Part shown: one piece after another, positions 1-6,112 of the stretch
How positions within the stretch are numbered: position 1 is the stretch's first letter
Layout: each line of letters starts with the position of its first letter
Source: T1Sed10-7 sp046483565
Lineage (GTDB): Bacteria > Actinomycetota > Nitriliruptoria > Nitriliruptorales > Nitriliruptoraceae
Assembly (NCBI GenBank): GCA_046483565.1
Contig: JAWOCZ010000208.1
Span: 1 to 8,939 of the forward strand
DNA length: 8,939 nucleotides
Reading direction: 5' to 3'
Program-made: the position numbers and the translations under genes
The notes under the pieces: generated by a model
The model's input: only the letters and a program-made list of their open reading frames with translations
Told to the model about the DNA's origin: nothing
Databases searched by the model: none

Positions 1-360
1 GCCGAACGCACCGAGGTGGACCTGCGCCAACTTGGGCAACAACCGGGACTGCTGCTGCGGGGTACCCCAGGGGATGATCGACCCGGCTACCAGCCCGAGG
101 TTCACCGACACCAGGGAGCGCAACAAGGAATCCGCCGCACCGAGCTCCTCGACCACCACCCGGTACCCGGCGGCGTCCAGGCCCGCGCCACCGTGCTCCT
201 CGGGGATCACCGCCCCCAGCACCCCGATCTCGACCAACCCCGGCAGCAGCTCGGCCGGGAAGGCCTCCGAGCGGTCGCGGTCCCTGGCCGTGGGACGCAC
301 GTGCGCGTCGCAGAAGGTGCGGATGCTGTCCCGCAGCGCCGCCAGGTCACTGGAGTCCAC
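1..360 (-). CDS. Acyl-CoA dehydrogenase, N-terminal part (cut by the window edge)
   Basis: These 120 residues form the N-terminal alpha-helical domain of the flavoprotein acyl-CoA dehydrogenase family, which oxidises acyl-CoA thioesters to enoyl-CoA with FAD. Visible family hallmarks are FCDAHVRP near residues 16-23, IGVLGAVIPEEHGGAGLD at about 45-62, the RVVVEELGAAD helix at 67-77 and WGTPQQQSRLLPKLA at 98-112. The FAD-binding middle domain and the catalytic base lie beyond base 1, so the substrate class (short chain, glutaryl or other) cannot be told. I chose GTG at 360 because GGGAGG (bases 368-373, minus strand) lies 7 nt upstream. The in-frame GTG at 378 would place that site inside the gene and has no site of its own. 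It is divergent from the gene at 508. Confidence 0.9.
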   Translation of the reverse strand, partial: MDSSDLAALRDSIRTFCDAHVRPTARDRDRSEAFPAELLPGLVEIGVLGAVIPEEHGGAGLDAAGYRVVVEELGAADSLLRSLVSVNLGLVAGSIIPWGTPQQQSRLLPKLAQVHLGAFG

Positions 361-414
361 CTCGTCGCCTCCCGTCACCGCGGGTGGACGGCGGCTGCCG
401 CACCACCGCGGTCC

Positions 415-420
415 ACGGTA
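415..420 (-). promoter_or_regulatory. Putative -10 element (TACCGT) for the acyl-CoA dehydrogenase gene
   Basis: On the minus strand GCTACCGT fits the actinobacterial TANNNT -10 pattern about 55 nt before the GTG at 360. No convincing -35 is visible. The same GCTA-led motif precedes several other genes here. Confidence 0.35.
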
Positions 421-454
421 GCGCTCGGACTCCGGGGAACCCTGATCGCGCGGC

Positions 455-460
455 TAGGCT
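455..460 (+). promoter_or_regulatory. Putative -10 element (TAGGCT) for the gene at 508
   Basis: GCTAGGCT fits TANNNT and lies 47 nt before the ATG at 508, within the 147-bp divergent spacer. The -35 region is not recognisable. Confidence 0.4.
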
Positions 461-507
461 CCCGGCACGCACGCCCGCCCATCACCGTCGGACGAAAGAC
501 ACGCTGC

Positions 508-1281
508 ATGTCCCGGGTCACGCTGCTGTCGGGGATGGCCTACGACCTCGACACCTACGCCTCGACCGGGGTCGCCGATCCCGTGATCCGCGTCCGTGGC
601 GAACTGCCATCGGGTTCGCAGCCGTTCGCGCTGCACCGCGTCTACAAGGGGCCCCAGGGACGCTACGAGGAGGTCGTCGCGATCGCCGATCCCGACGGGC
701 AGGTGATCTGGGAGTCAGCACCGCGGCTGCGCGAGCTGCGGGGGGAGATGTTCGAGGACCTGTTCCGCCAGGAGGTCCACGAGCGCCTGGTGATCTCCAG
801 CATCAGCGAGCACACCCTGGCGTTCTACCTCGATGGCCAACTGGCGGCGCGCGTGCCGGTGTTCATCGACGCACCCGAGTCGGTGCGGGCAGCCGGCGTG
901 CTCATGGAGGCCGCGGAGACCGCGCTCAAGAAGGGCGCGATCTGCTGGCTGACGATCCCCCAGCGTGACGGGCCCGCGCTGCAGCGTCCGGCGTGGTACG
1001 TCCAGCAGGGCCAGAAGCTCTTCGTCCTGAAGGGACCCCAGGAGCAGGAGCTCCCCGGCCTGGAGCACGCCAAGGAGGTCACCCTCACGGTCAAGTCGAA
1101 GGACGTGAAGGCCACGATCGGCGCGATGCCGGCTTCGGTGCGGGTCGTGACCGATGACGACGAGTTCGAGCGCATCGCCACCATGGGCATGGGGACACGG
1201 CTGAACCTGCAGGACGGGCAGGCGGCGCTGCAGCGCTGGAAGGACACCTGCACGCTGGTCGAGCTCACGCCTCGGGACTGA
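508..1281 (+). CDS. Hypothetical protein, possible C-terminal FMN-binding split-barrel (PNPOx-like)
   Basis: This 257-residue soluble protein has no signal peptide or membrane helix. I do not recognise residues 1-125, which are rich in predicted strands (for example HTLAFYLDGQLAARVPVFID at 102-121). Residues 130-255 loosely follow the pyridoxamine-phosphate-oxidase-like split-barrel pattern: AICWLTIPQRDGPALQRPAW at 144-163, then strands KLFVLKGP at 170-177 and VTLTVKSKDVKATI at 191-204. No catalytic residue can be named. The ATG at 508 is the first start downstream of a plausible -10; its ribosome site (GGACGAAAG) is weak, and ATG 535 is an alternative. The open frame continues upstream to base 16, but that part runs antisense to the acyl-CoA dehydrogenase. 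The 3' end overlaps the convergent lipoprotein gene by 17 bp. Confidence 0.8.
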   Translation: MSRVTLLSGMAYDLDTYASTGVADPVIRVRGELPSGSQPFALHRVYKGPQGRYEEVVAIADPDGQVIWESAPRLRELRGEMFEDLFRQEVHERLVISSISEHTLAFYLDGQLAARVPVFIDAPESVRAAGVLMEAAETALKKGAICWLTIPQRDGPALQRPAWYVQQGQKLFVLKGPQEQELPGLEHAKEVTLTVKSKDVKATIGAMPASVRVVTDDDEFERIATMGMGTRLNLQDGQAALQRWKDTCTLVELTPRD

Positions 1282-2038
1282 CCCGGCGGCGACGAACGAG
1301 CAGCACCACGATCCCGAGCACGACCGCCGAGAGCCCCACCCCGGCCAGCAGGACCGCCGGACCGACCGGCAACGAGTCCCACCACGGCGGGGGGTCCGAG
1401 CGGATCGAGAAACGCCGTTCGACCCCGGGTTCCAGATCGACGCGGACCGTGGAGCGGTCCAGGGCCACCCCGTCGTGGGCCGCGACCACACCCGGCATGC
1501 GCACCTCGATCCCGACCTCGACCGCTTCGGCCACCAGCGCCGCCAGGGCCTCGGCATCCTCCCCGACCGGGACGCCGTCCACCTCCAGGCCGGTGCCGAG
1601 CGGCGGCCGGAAGTGCCCGGTCCCCGACAGCGTCACCCCACCCTCTTCGTCACGGTCCACCTCCAGGGCCAGCTCGAGCGCCGGATCACCGGCGGCCAGC
1701 CCACTGGACAACGCGGCGTAGGTCGCCGCCAGCTCGGCGTCGTCGGCCACCTCTCGACGGATCGCCACGGTCAGCGCGCCGTCCTCATCCCGGGTCCGGG
1801 TGAGGCTCCACGCCTCCTCCGCGGCGACCGCCGCGCTGAGCTCCGCGGTGGGGTCGACGCCGAGGGCATCGAGCTCTGCCAGCATGCGCGGATCGAACCG
1901 GGCACTCACGCCGGCGGTACTCGTGCCGTCGGCGTGGAGGGTGATCGGTGCCACCACATCCAGACGGCAGCCGGACAGCACCACCACCGACACAGCCAGC
2001 AGCAGCGCACGCGCGAAGCGCGGAGCGGCACGTAGCAT
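1265..2038 (-). CDS. LppM-like lipoprotein with C-terminal membrane anchor
   Basis: This 257-residue envelope protein has a short basic N-terminus (MLRAAPRFAR), a hydrophobic stretch at 11-20 and the lipobox LSGC with lipidated Cys24, so it is a predicted signal-peptidase II lipoprotein. The mature part opens with CRLDVVAPITLHADGTSTAG, typical of the LppM / DUF3153 family of actinobacterial lipoproteins. A long acidic domain follows, then a single hydrophobic helix at about 227-248 ending in VRRRR, giving a second anchor with the tail inside. Mycobacterial LppM is linked to host interaction, but the molecular role of the family is unclear and none is claimed here. The ATG at 2038 is the only start that places the signal peptide at the N-terminus; it has no good Shine-Dalgarno, and upstream in-frame sequence overlaps the divergent ATPase gene. 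Confidence 0.87.
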   Translation of the reverse strand: MLRAAPRFARALLLAVSVVVLSGCRLDVVAPITLHADGTSTAGVSARFDPRMLAELDALGVDPTAELSAAVAAEEAWSLTRTRDEDGALTVAIRREVADDAELAATYAALSSGLAAGDPALELALEVDRDEEGGVTLSGTGHFRPPLGTGLEVDGVPVGEDAEALAALVAEAVEVGIEVRMPGVVAAHDGVALDRSTVRVDLEPGVERRFSIRSDPPPWWDSLPVGPAVLLAGVGLSAVVLGIVVLLVRRRRVSPEA

Positions 2039-2075
2039 GCGTTCGATGGCGGCCTCGATGCGGCGAGGTCGGCCG

Positions 2076-2081
2076 AGGCTA
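2076..2081 (-). promoter_or_regulatory. Putative -10 element (TAGCCT) for the lipoprotein gene
   Basis: Minus-strand GATAGCCT fits TANNNT and lies 37 nt upstream of the ATG at 2038, in the 79-bp spacer shared with the divergent ATPase gene. No clear matching element for the plus-strand gene is seen in the spacer. Confidence 0.35.
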
Positions 2082-2117
2082 TCCCCCCGAGCATCCGTAC
2101 CACGACGGAGCCACGAC

Positions 2118-3848
2118 GTGAGCGATCCCGATCCCGACCTGACGTCCGTCGCGCCGCCACCGCCGCCGGCGGCCACCGCACGGCGCCGGCTCCTCGGTGA
2201 GCTGCTGCTCGATGCCGGGGTCATCGACGCTCAGCAGCTGCGGGAGGCGTTGGCCCTGTCGCCAACGGGCGAACGCATCGGGCAGACGCTGATCCGTCTG
2301 GGCATGGTCGACGAGATGGAGGTCGCGCACGCGCTGGCGAGCCAGCTCGGGCTCGAGGTCGTCGACCTGACCGGCGCGCAGCCCGAGCCCCTGGCGGTCG
2401 ACCGGGTCCCGGCCCGGCTGGCGGAGCGCCACCAGCTCGTCCCGCTCCACCTCGACGACGGGATGCTCACCATCGCCATGGCCGACCCCGCCGACGTCGT
2501 GGCCCTCGACGACATCCGGGTGGTCGCGGGTGTCCGCGGTATCCGGCGGCTCTCGGCCGCCGCGTCCGATGTCGACCGCCTGCGCCGCCGCGCCTACCGC
2601 GCGGATGCGCAGCAGGACGTGATCGAGGAGGCGGCCGAACCCGAGGCGATCGACACCGACGACGTGCTCGACGACCAACCGGTGGTCAAGCTCGTGACCT
2701 CGCTGCTCGACGACGCGGTGACCTCGCGGGCCAGCGACATCCACGTGGAGCCCCACGAGGACGGGGTCAAGGTGCGACTCCGTGTCGACGGCGTCCTGCG
2801 CGAGGCGATGGAGCTGCCCCGCTCCCTCGGCCGGCAGGTGACGTCGCGGCTGAAGATCATGGCGGCGATGGACATCGCCGAACGCCGACTGCCGCAGGAC
2901 GGTCGTGCCGCGGCGCGTGTCGACGGGCAGCCGGTCGACCTGCGGGTCTCCACCATGCCGACCCTCTACGGCGAGACGCTCGTGATCCGCGTCCTGCCCC
3001 GGGGCGCGGATCTGGTCTCACTGGCAGAGCTCGGCCTGTCGCCCTCCTCGCGCGACCAGCTGACCGACGCCCTGCAACGCCCCCAGGGCCTGGTGCTGGT
3101 GACCGGGCCCACCGGCTCGGGCAAGACGACCACGCTGTACGCCGGGCTCGCGCAGGTCTCGGACGTCACGCGCAACGTGCTGACGCTCGAGGACCCCGTC
3201 GAGGTCCAGCTGCCGGGGGTCAACCAGACCCAGATCGAGTCGCGGATCGGCCTGACCTTCGCACGTGGGCTCCGCCACGTGCTGCGCCAGGACCCCGACG
3301 TCGTCCTGGTCGGGGAGATCCGCGATCAGGAGACCGCCCAGCTCGCGGTCGAGGCGTCGTTCACCGGCCACCTGGTGCTCGCCACCCTCCACACCAACAA
3401 CGCACCGTCGGCCATCGCCCGGCTGGTCGATCTCGGCGCCGACCCGTTCCTGATCTCCTCCTCGGTGCTGCTGGTGCTGGCGCAACGGCTCGCACGCCGG
3501 ATCTGCGACGGCTGCGCCGTCGAGGAGGAGCCCGACGCGATGCTGCTGGAACGGCTCGGACCTCCCGCCGGCGGCCACGACGCCAACCCCGAACCCCGGT
3601 ACCGACGTGGCACCGGCTGTCGCCTGTGCGAGGGCGAAGGGACACGCGGTCGGGTCGCCATCACCGAGCTGCTCGCCGTCTCGCCGGCGCTGCGCGAGCT
3701 GGTGATGGAGCGGGCCACGGAGCGCCAGCTCGCCGACCAGGCCCGACGTGACGGGTTGGTCTCGTTGCGCGAGGATGCGGCCGCGCGGGCATGGAGGGGA
3801 GAGGTCACCCCCAGGGAGGCGCTCAGGGTCACGCCGGACCCCATCTAG
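2118..3848 (+). CDS. PilB/GspE-type secretion and pilus assembly ATPase
   Basis: This 576-residue cytoplasmic hexameric ATPase belongs to the type II secretion / type IV pilus family, which powers polymerisation of pilin-like subunits. An MshEN (T2SSE_N) domain spans about 25-160. It is followed by the N2 domain (SRASDIHVEP at 203-212) and the motor domain with Walker A GPTGSGKT at 330-337, Asp box LTLEDPVE at 355-362, Walker B DVVLVGEIRD at 394-403 with Glu400, and His box LATLHTN at 421-427. The zinc tetracysteine typical of PilB/GspE is present (C463, C466, C501, C504), which argues against the retraction ATPase PilT. Length is normal. The GTG start at 2118 has GGAG 7 nt upstream. No pilin, PilC, PilM-Q or prepilin peptidase gene is in the window, so pilus, competence or secretion roles remain open. 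Confidence 0.95.
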   Translation: MSDPDPDLTSVAPPPPPAATARRRLLGELLLDAGVIDAQQLREALALSPTGERIGQTLIRLGMVDEMEVAHALASQLGLEVVDLTGAQPEPLAVDRVPARLAERHQLVPLHLDDGMLTIAMADPADVVALDDIRVVAGVRGIRRLSAAASDVDRLRRRAYRADAQQDVIEEAAEPEAIDTDDVLDDQPVVKLVTSLLDDAVTSRASDIHVEPHEDGVKVRLRVDGVLREAMELPRSLGRQVTSRLKIMAAMDIAERRLPQDGRAAARVDGQPVDLRVSTMPTLYGETLVIRVLPRGADLVSLAELGLSPSSRDQLTDALQRPQGLVLVTGPTGSGKTTTLYAGLAQVSDVTRNVLTLEDPVEVQLPGVNQTQIESRIGLTFARGLRHVLRQDPDVVLVGEIRDQETAQLAVEASFTGHLVLATLHTNNAPSAIARLVDLGADPFLISSSVLLVLAQRLARRICDGCAVEEEPDAMLLERLGPPAGGHDANPEPRYRRGTGCRLCEGEGTRGRVAITELLAVSPALRELVMERATERQLADQARRDGLVSLREDAAARAWRGEVTPREALRVTPDPI

Positions 3849-3860
3849 GGACACCGTCGC

Positions 3861-3866
3861 TACCCT
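3861..3866 (+). promoter_or_regulatory. Putative -10 element (TACCCT) for mrp
   Basis: GCTACCCT lies 38 nt before the GTG at 3905, in the 56-bp gap after the ATPase gene, and fits TANNNT. It suggests mrp has its own promoter in addition to any read-through. The -35 is not evident. Confidence 0.4.
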
Positions 3867-3904
3867 CGTCCCCGCCGCACCCGCCACCGTCGATGGAGCC
3901 GCAC

Positions 3905-5020
3905 GTGCCCACCACCGAGCAGATCATGGAGGTCCTCGCCACCGTCGAGGACCCGGAGATCAACAAGCCCATCACCGAGCTCGGGATGGTCGAGGACCTC
4001 GCTGTCGAAGGCGCCCGGGTCGGGGTGAAGATCAAGCTCACGATCCCCGGGTGCCCGCTGAAGGACCGCATCACCAACGATGTGACCGCCGCCGTGATGC
4101 AGCTCGAGGGGGTCGAGGACGTCCAGGTCGTGTTCGGATCGATGACCGACGAGGAGCGTCAGCAGCTCTCCTCGGACCTGCGGGCCGAGCGCGGGGCCGC
4201 CAATCCGGAGATGGAGATCCCCTTCGCCCAGGCCGACTCGCCCACCAAGGTGATCGCGATCGCCTCCGGCAAGGGCGGCGTCGGCAAGTCGACGGTCACC
4301 GTGAACCTGGCGGCCGCGCTGGCGAAGCAGGGCCTGAAGGTCGGGGTGCTCGACGCGGACATCTGGGGCTACTCGATCCCCCGGATGCTCGGGGTGTCGG
4401 GGAAGCCGGTGGCCTTCGACGGCATGGTCATGCCGCTCCAGGCACACGGCTGCAAGGTGATCTCGATCGGGTTCTTCACCGACCCCGACCGTTCCGTGAT
4501 CTGGCGTGGTCCCATGCTGCACCGGGCGATCCAGCAGTTCCTCTCCGATGTCCACTGGGGAGAGCTGGACGTGCTGCTGTGCGACCTGCCCCCCGGTACG
4601 GGCGACATCGCCATCTCGCTGGCGCAGATGCTGCCGAACGCCGACATGGTCGTGGTCACCACGCCGCAGCAGGCGGCCCAGAAGGTCGCGCTGAGGGCCG
4701 GGAAGGCCACCGAGCAGACCGGGATGTCGGTCGTCGGCGTGATCGAGAACATGGCCGGGTTCACCGATCCCGCCAGCGGGCAGACCCACGACATCTTCGG
4801 CAGCGGCGGCGGCCAGGAGCTGGCCGAGGCGCTGGGGACCGAACTGCTCGGGCGCATCCCGATCGATCCCCGCCTGACCGAGGGCGGCGATGCCGGTGTG
4901 CCACTGGTGATCTCCAACCCGGACCTGCCCGCCGCCGAGGCCATCAGCAGCGTCGCGGACCAGTTGGCCGCCAGGTCACGCTCACTGCTCGGCCGGAGCC
5001 TGCCGCTCAGCGTGTCCTGA
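3905..5020 (+). CDS. mrp: Mrp/ApbC family Fe-S cluster carrier ATPase
   Basis: This 371-residue cytosolic P-loop ATPase of the Mrp/NBP35 family binds and transfers Fe-S clusters to apoproteins. Residues 5-78 are a MIP18 (DUF59) domain with the conserved PGCPLK (Cys50). The deviant Walker A SGKGGVGKST is at 121-130, switch I DADIWGYSIPRM at 150-161 and the LLCDLPPGTGD motif at 224-234. The CXXC that coordinates the bridging cluster in E. coli Mrp and in NBP35 is absent: after ENMAGF (281-286) the sequence is TDPASGQTHDIFGSGGG. From memory, actinobacterial members also lack it. GTG 3905 is preferred because GGAG (3895-3898) lies 6 nt upstream; the ATG at 3893 would add four residues but has no site. 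The 3' end overlaps the PAP2 gene by 14 bp. Confidence 0.95.
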   Translation: MPTTEQIMEVLATVEDPEINKPITELGMVEDLAVEGARVGVKIKLTIPGCPLKDRITNDVTAAVMQLEGVEDVQVVFGSMTDEERQQLSSDLRAERGAANPEMEIPFAQADSPTKVIAIASGKGGVGKSTVTVNLAAALAKQGLKVGVLDADIWGYSIPRMLGVSGKPVAFDGMVMPLQAHGCKVISIGFFTDPDRSVIWRGPMLHRAIQQFLSDVHWGELDVLLCDLPPGTGDIAISLAQMLPNADMVVVTTPQQAAQKVALRAGKATEQTGMSVVGVIENMAGFTDPASGQTHDIFGSGGGQELAEALGTELLGRIPIDPRLTEGGDAGVPLVISNPDLPAAEAISSVADQLAARSRSLLGRSLPLSVS

Positions 5021-5021
5021 G
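5006..5021. terminator. Weak hairpin across the mrp / PAP2 convergent stop codons
   Basis: CTCAG (5006-5010) and CTGAG (5017-5021) form a 5-bp stem with a 6-nt loop. The two arms contain the two opposing stop codons (TCA, read as TGA on the minus strand, and TGA). It lacks a T-run and is short, so a terminator role is only possible. Confidence 0.25.
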
Positions 5022-5621
5022 TCGGAGCCGCCGCGTGATCGCACCGCTGCACGCGGCGGCGAGGACGCCCACGCCCCAGCCGGCGACCACGTCGCTGAGG
5101 TGGTGGACGCCCACCGAGATGCGGGACACACCGATCCCGACGGCCCCGGCGGCGGCGAGCAGCGCGAGCCGTCGGTCGCCAAGGGTGATGAGCGCCGTGG
5201 CCATCGCGGCGCCGACCGCCGCATGACCCGACGGCCAGGACGACCCGGCCGGCGGGGAGACCAACCGCACCGATGACCCCAGCTCGTAGGGGCGCGGGCG
5301 TCCGAGCGCCGGCTTGACCGCCTGTGCCAGCACCCACGCGGCCGTCCCCGCGGCGCTGACCTCGGCAGCGGCCGTCCGCCGGCCCGTCAGCGCCAACACG
5401 GTGCTCGTGCCGATCAGGCCGAAGGTCGAGCCCAGGTCGGTGGCCACCACGAGCACGTGATCGCCCCGTCGATGTCTCACCGAGGTCAGCCGCCGCTCGA
5501 CCTCCCGGTCCACCACCTCGGTCGCGCCCGAGCGGACGGCGAGGTAGGAGCCCAGGACCAGGGCGGCGGCGACGGCGGGCGGGACGGCGCCGAGCGGGCG
5601 CACAGGTGCCGCCCCGCTCAC
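5007..5621 (-). CDS. PAP2-family membrane phosphatase
   Basis: This 204-residue integral membrane phosphatase has all three PAP2 signature motifs: KX6RP at 103-111 (KPALGRPRP), PSGH at 130-133 and SRX5HX3D at 166-177 (SRISVGVHHLSD). Arg167, His133, His173 and Asp177 would form the catalytic centre on the outer face. About five or six hydrophobic segments are visible (near 11-29, 65-80, 86-105, 133-147, 152-168, 178-194). Such enzymes hydrolyse lipid phosphates or pyrophosphates (phosphatidate, undecaprenyl diphosphate); the substrate cannot be assigned. The GTG start overlaps the tatB stop codon (GTGA, 4 bp) and has GGAGG 4 nt upstream, so translation is probably coupled to tatB. Confidence 0.92.
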   Translation of the reverse strand: MSGAAPVRPLGAVPPAVAAALVLGSYLAVRSGATEVVDREVERRLTSVRHRRGDHVLVVATDLGSTFGLIGTSTVLALTGRRTAAAEVSAAGTAAWVLAQAVKPALGRPRPYELGSSVRLVSPPAGSSWPSGHAAVGAAMATALITLGDRRLALLAAAGAVGIGVSRISVGVHHLSDVVAGWGVGVLAAACSGAITRRLRLRTR

Positions 5622-6019
5622 GTGGCCTCCGGGTCGAAGGGTGGCGGATCCTCATCGGCGCGCAGTGGCACCTCGGCGGCCGACGCCCGACGTCGGGTGC
5701 TCGACGAGGAGGCACCGCGATCGCCACGCTCGCCGTTGCCGCGGCCGCTGGCGGCGTCCTCGGCGAGGCTGGAGAGCCCCTTCACCTCGCGGGTGACGTC
5801 GTCCCGGGCGTCGTCGAGCTCCCGCTTGAGTCCCTGCAGGTCGGCCTGGAGCTGCTGGATCTCGCCGAGCCGCTTCAGCTGCTCGACGTTGCGGTGCGTC
5901 TCGCTACGCAGTCGTCCGAGCCACTTCCCGGCCGTGCGCGCCAGTTCGGGGAGACGATCCGGGCCGAAGACCAGCAGAGCCACCACGGCGATGACGAGCA
6001 GTTCCTGAGGCCCTGGCAC
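5618..6019 (-). CDS. tatB: Sec-independent (Tat) translocase subunit, TatB-like
   Basis: This 133-residue protein has the TatA/B architecture: a short outside end PGPQE, a membrane helix at about 6-18 (ELLVIAVVALLVF), the FGP hinge at 18-20 and an amphipathic helix at 23-40 (LPELARTAGKWLGRLRSE). A long charged coiled-coil-like region follows (45-88), then a disordered polar tail. Length and the RLPELARTAGKW helix fit TatB better than TatA, and location next to htrA matches mycobacterial tatB. TatB binds Tat signal peptides together with TatC, which is not in the window. GTG 6019 is chosen because GGAGG (6028-6032) is 8 nt upstream; an in-frame GTG at 6034 would add five residues but has no site. 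It is followed by the coupled PAP2 gene. Confidence 0.9.
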   Translation of the reverse strand: MPGPQELLVIAVVALLVFGPDRLPELARTAGKWLGRLRSETHRNVEQLKRLGEIQQLQADLQGLKRELDDARDDVTREVKGLSSLAEDAASGRGNGERGDRGASSSSTRRRASAAEVPLRADEDPPPFDPEAT

Positions 6020-6075
6020 GAGCGGAACCTCCACCGGTGGCTGCGGGCGGGACGACCCGGTCGGCCGCCACCTCG

Positions 6076-6081
6076 AGGGTA
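6076..6081 (-). promoter_or_regulatory. Putative -10 element (TACCCT) for the tatB-PAP2 operon
   Basis: Minus-strand GCTACCCT is identical to the motif before mrp and lies 56 nt upstream of the GTG at 6019, in the 93-bp htrA-tatB gap. It suggests that tatB is not wholly dependent on htrA transcription. Confidence 0.4.
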
Positions 6082-6093
6082 GCCGCGCCGGCC

Positions 6094-6111
6094 CCGACCA
6101 CGGCGGGTCGG
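6094..6111 (-). terminator. Hairpin just after the htrA stop codon
   Basis: CCGACC (6094-6099) and GGTCGG (6106-6111) form a 6-bp stem with a 6-nt loop, beginning 1 nt past the htrA stop codon. There is no T-run, so it may be a weak terminator, an RNA-stabilising structure or chance in GC-rich DNA. Confidence 0.3.
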
Positions 6112-6112
6112 C

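Noticed and set aside
16..507. Upstream extension of the plus-strand frame of the gene at 508
   Set aside because: It is antisense to the clear acyl-CoA dehydrogenase frame, has arginine/proline-rich low-quality translation, and lacks a ribosome site; ATG 508 begins sensible protein.
1800..2117. N-terminal extension of the PilB/GspE frame
   Set aside because: It overlaps the LppM-like lipoprotein gene on the other strand and reads as serine/arginine-rich shadow sequence; GTG 2118 has a good GGAG site and gives normal family length.
3748..5226. Long plus-strand open frame of 492 codons across mrp
   Set aside because: It is the out-of-frame shadow of mrp in GC-rich DNA, with arginine/glycine-rich translation and no recognisable motif.
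4369..5727. Long minus-strand frame opposite mrp, PAP2 and tatB
   Set aside because: PAP2 and tatB are read in other minus-strand frames with all diagnostic motifs; this frame is proline/arginine-rich noise.
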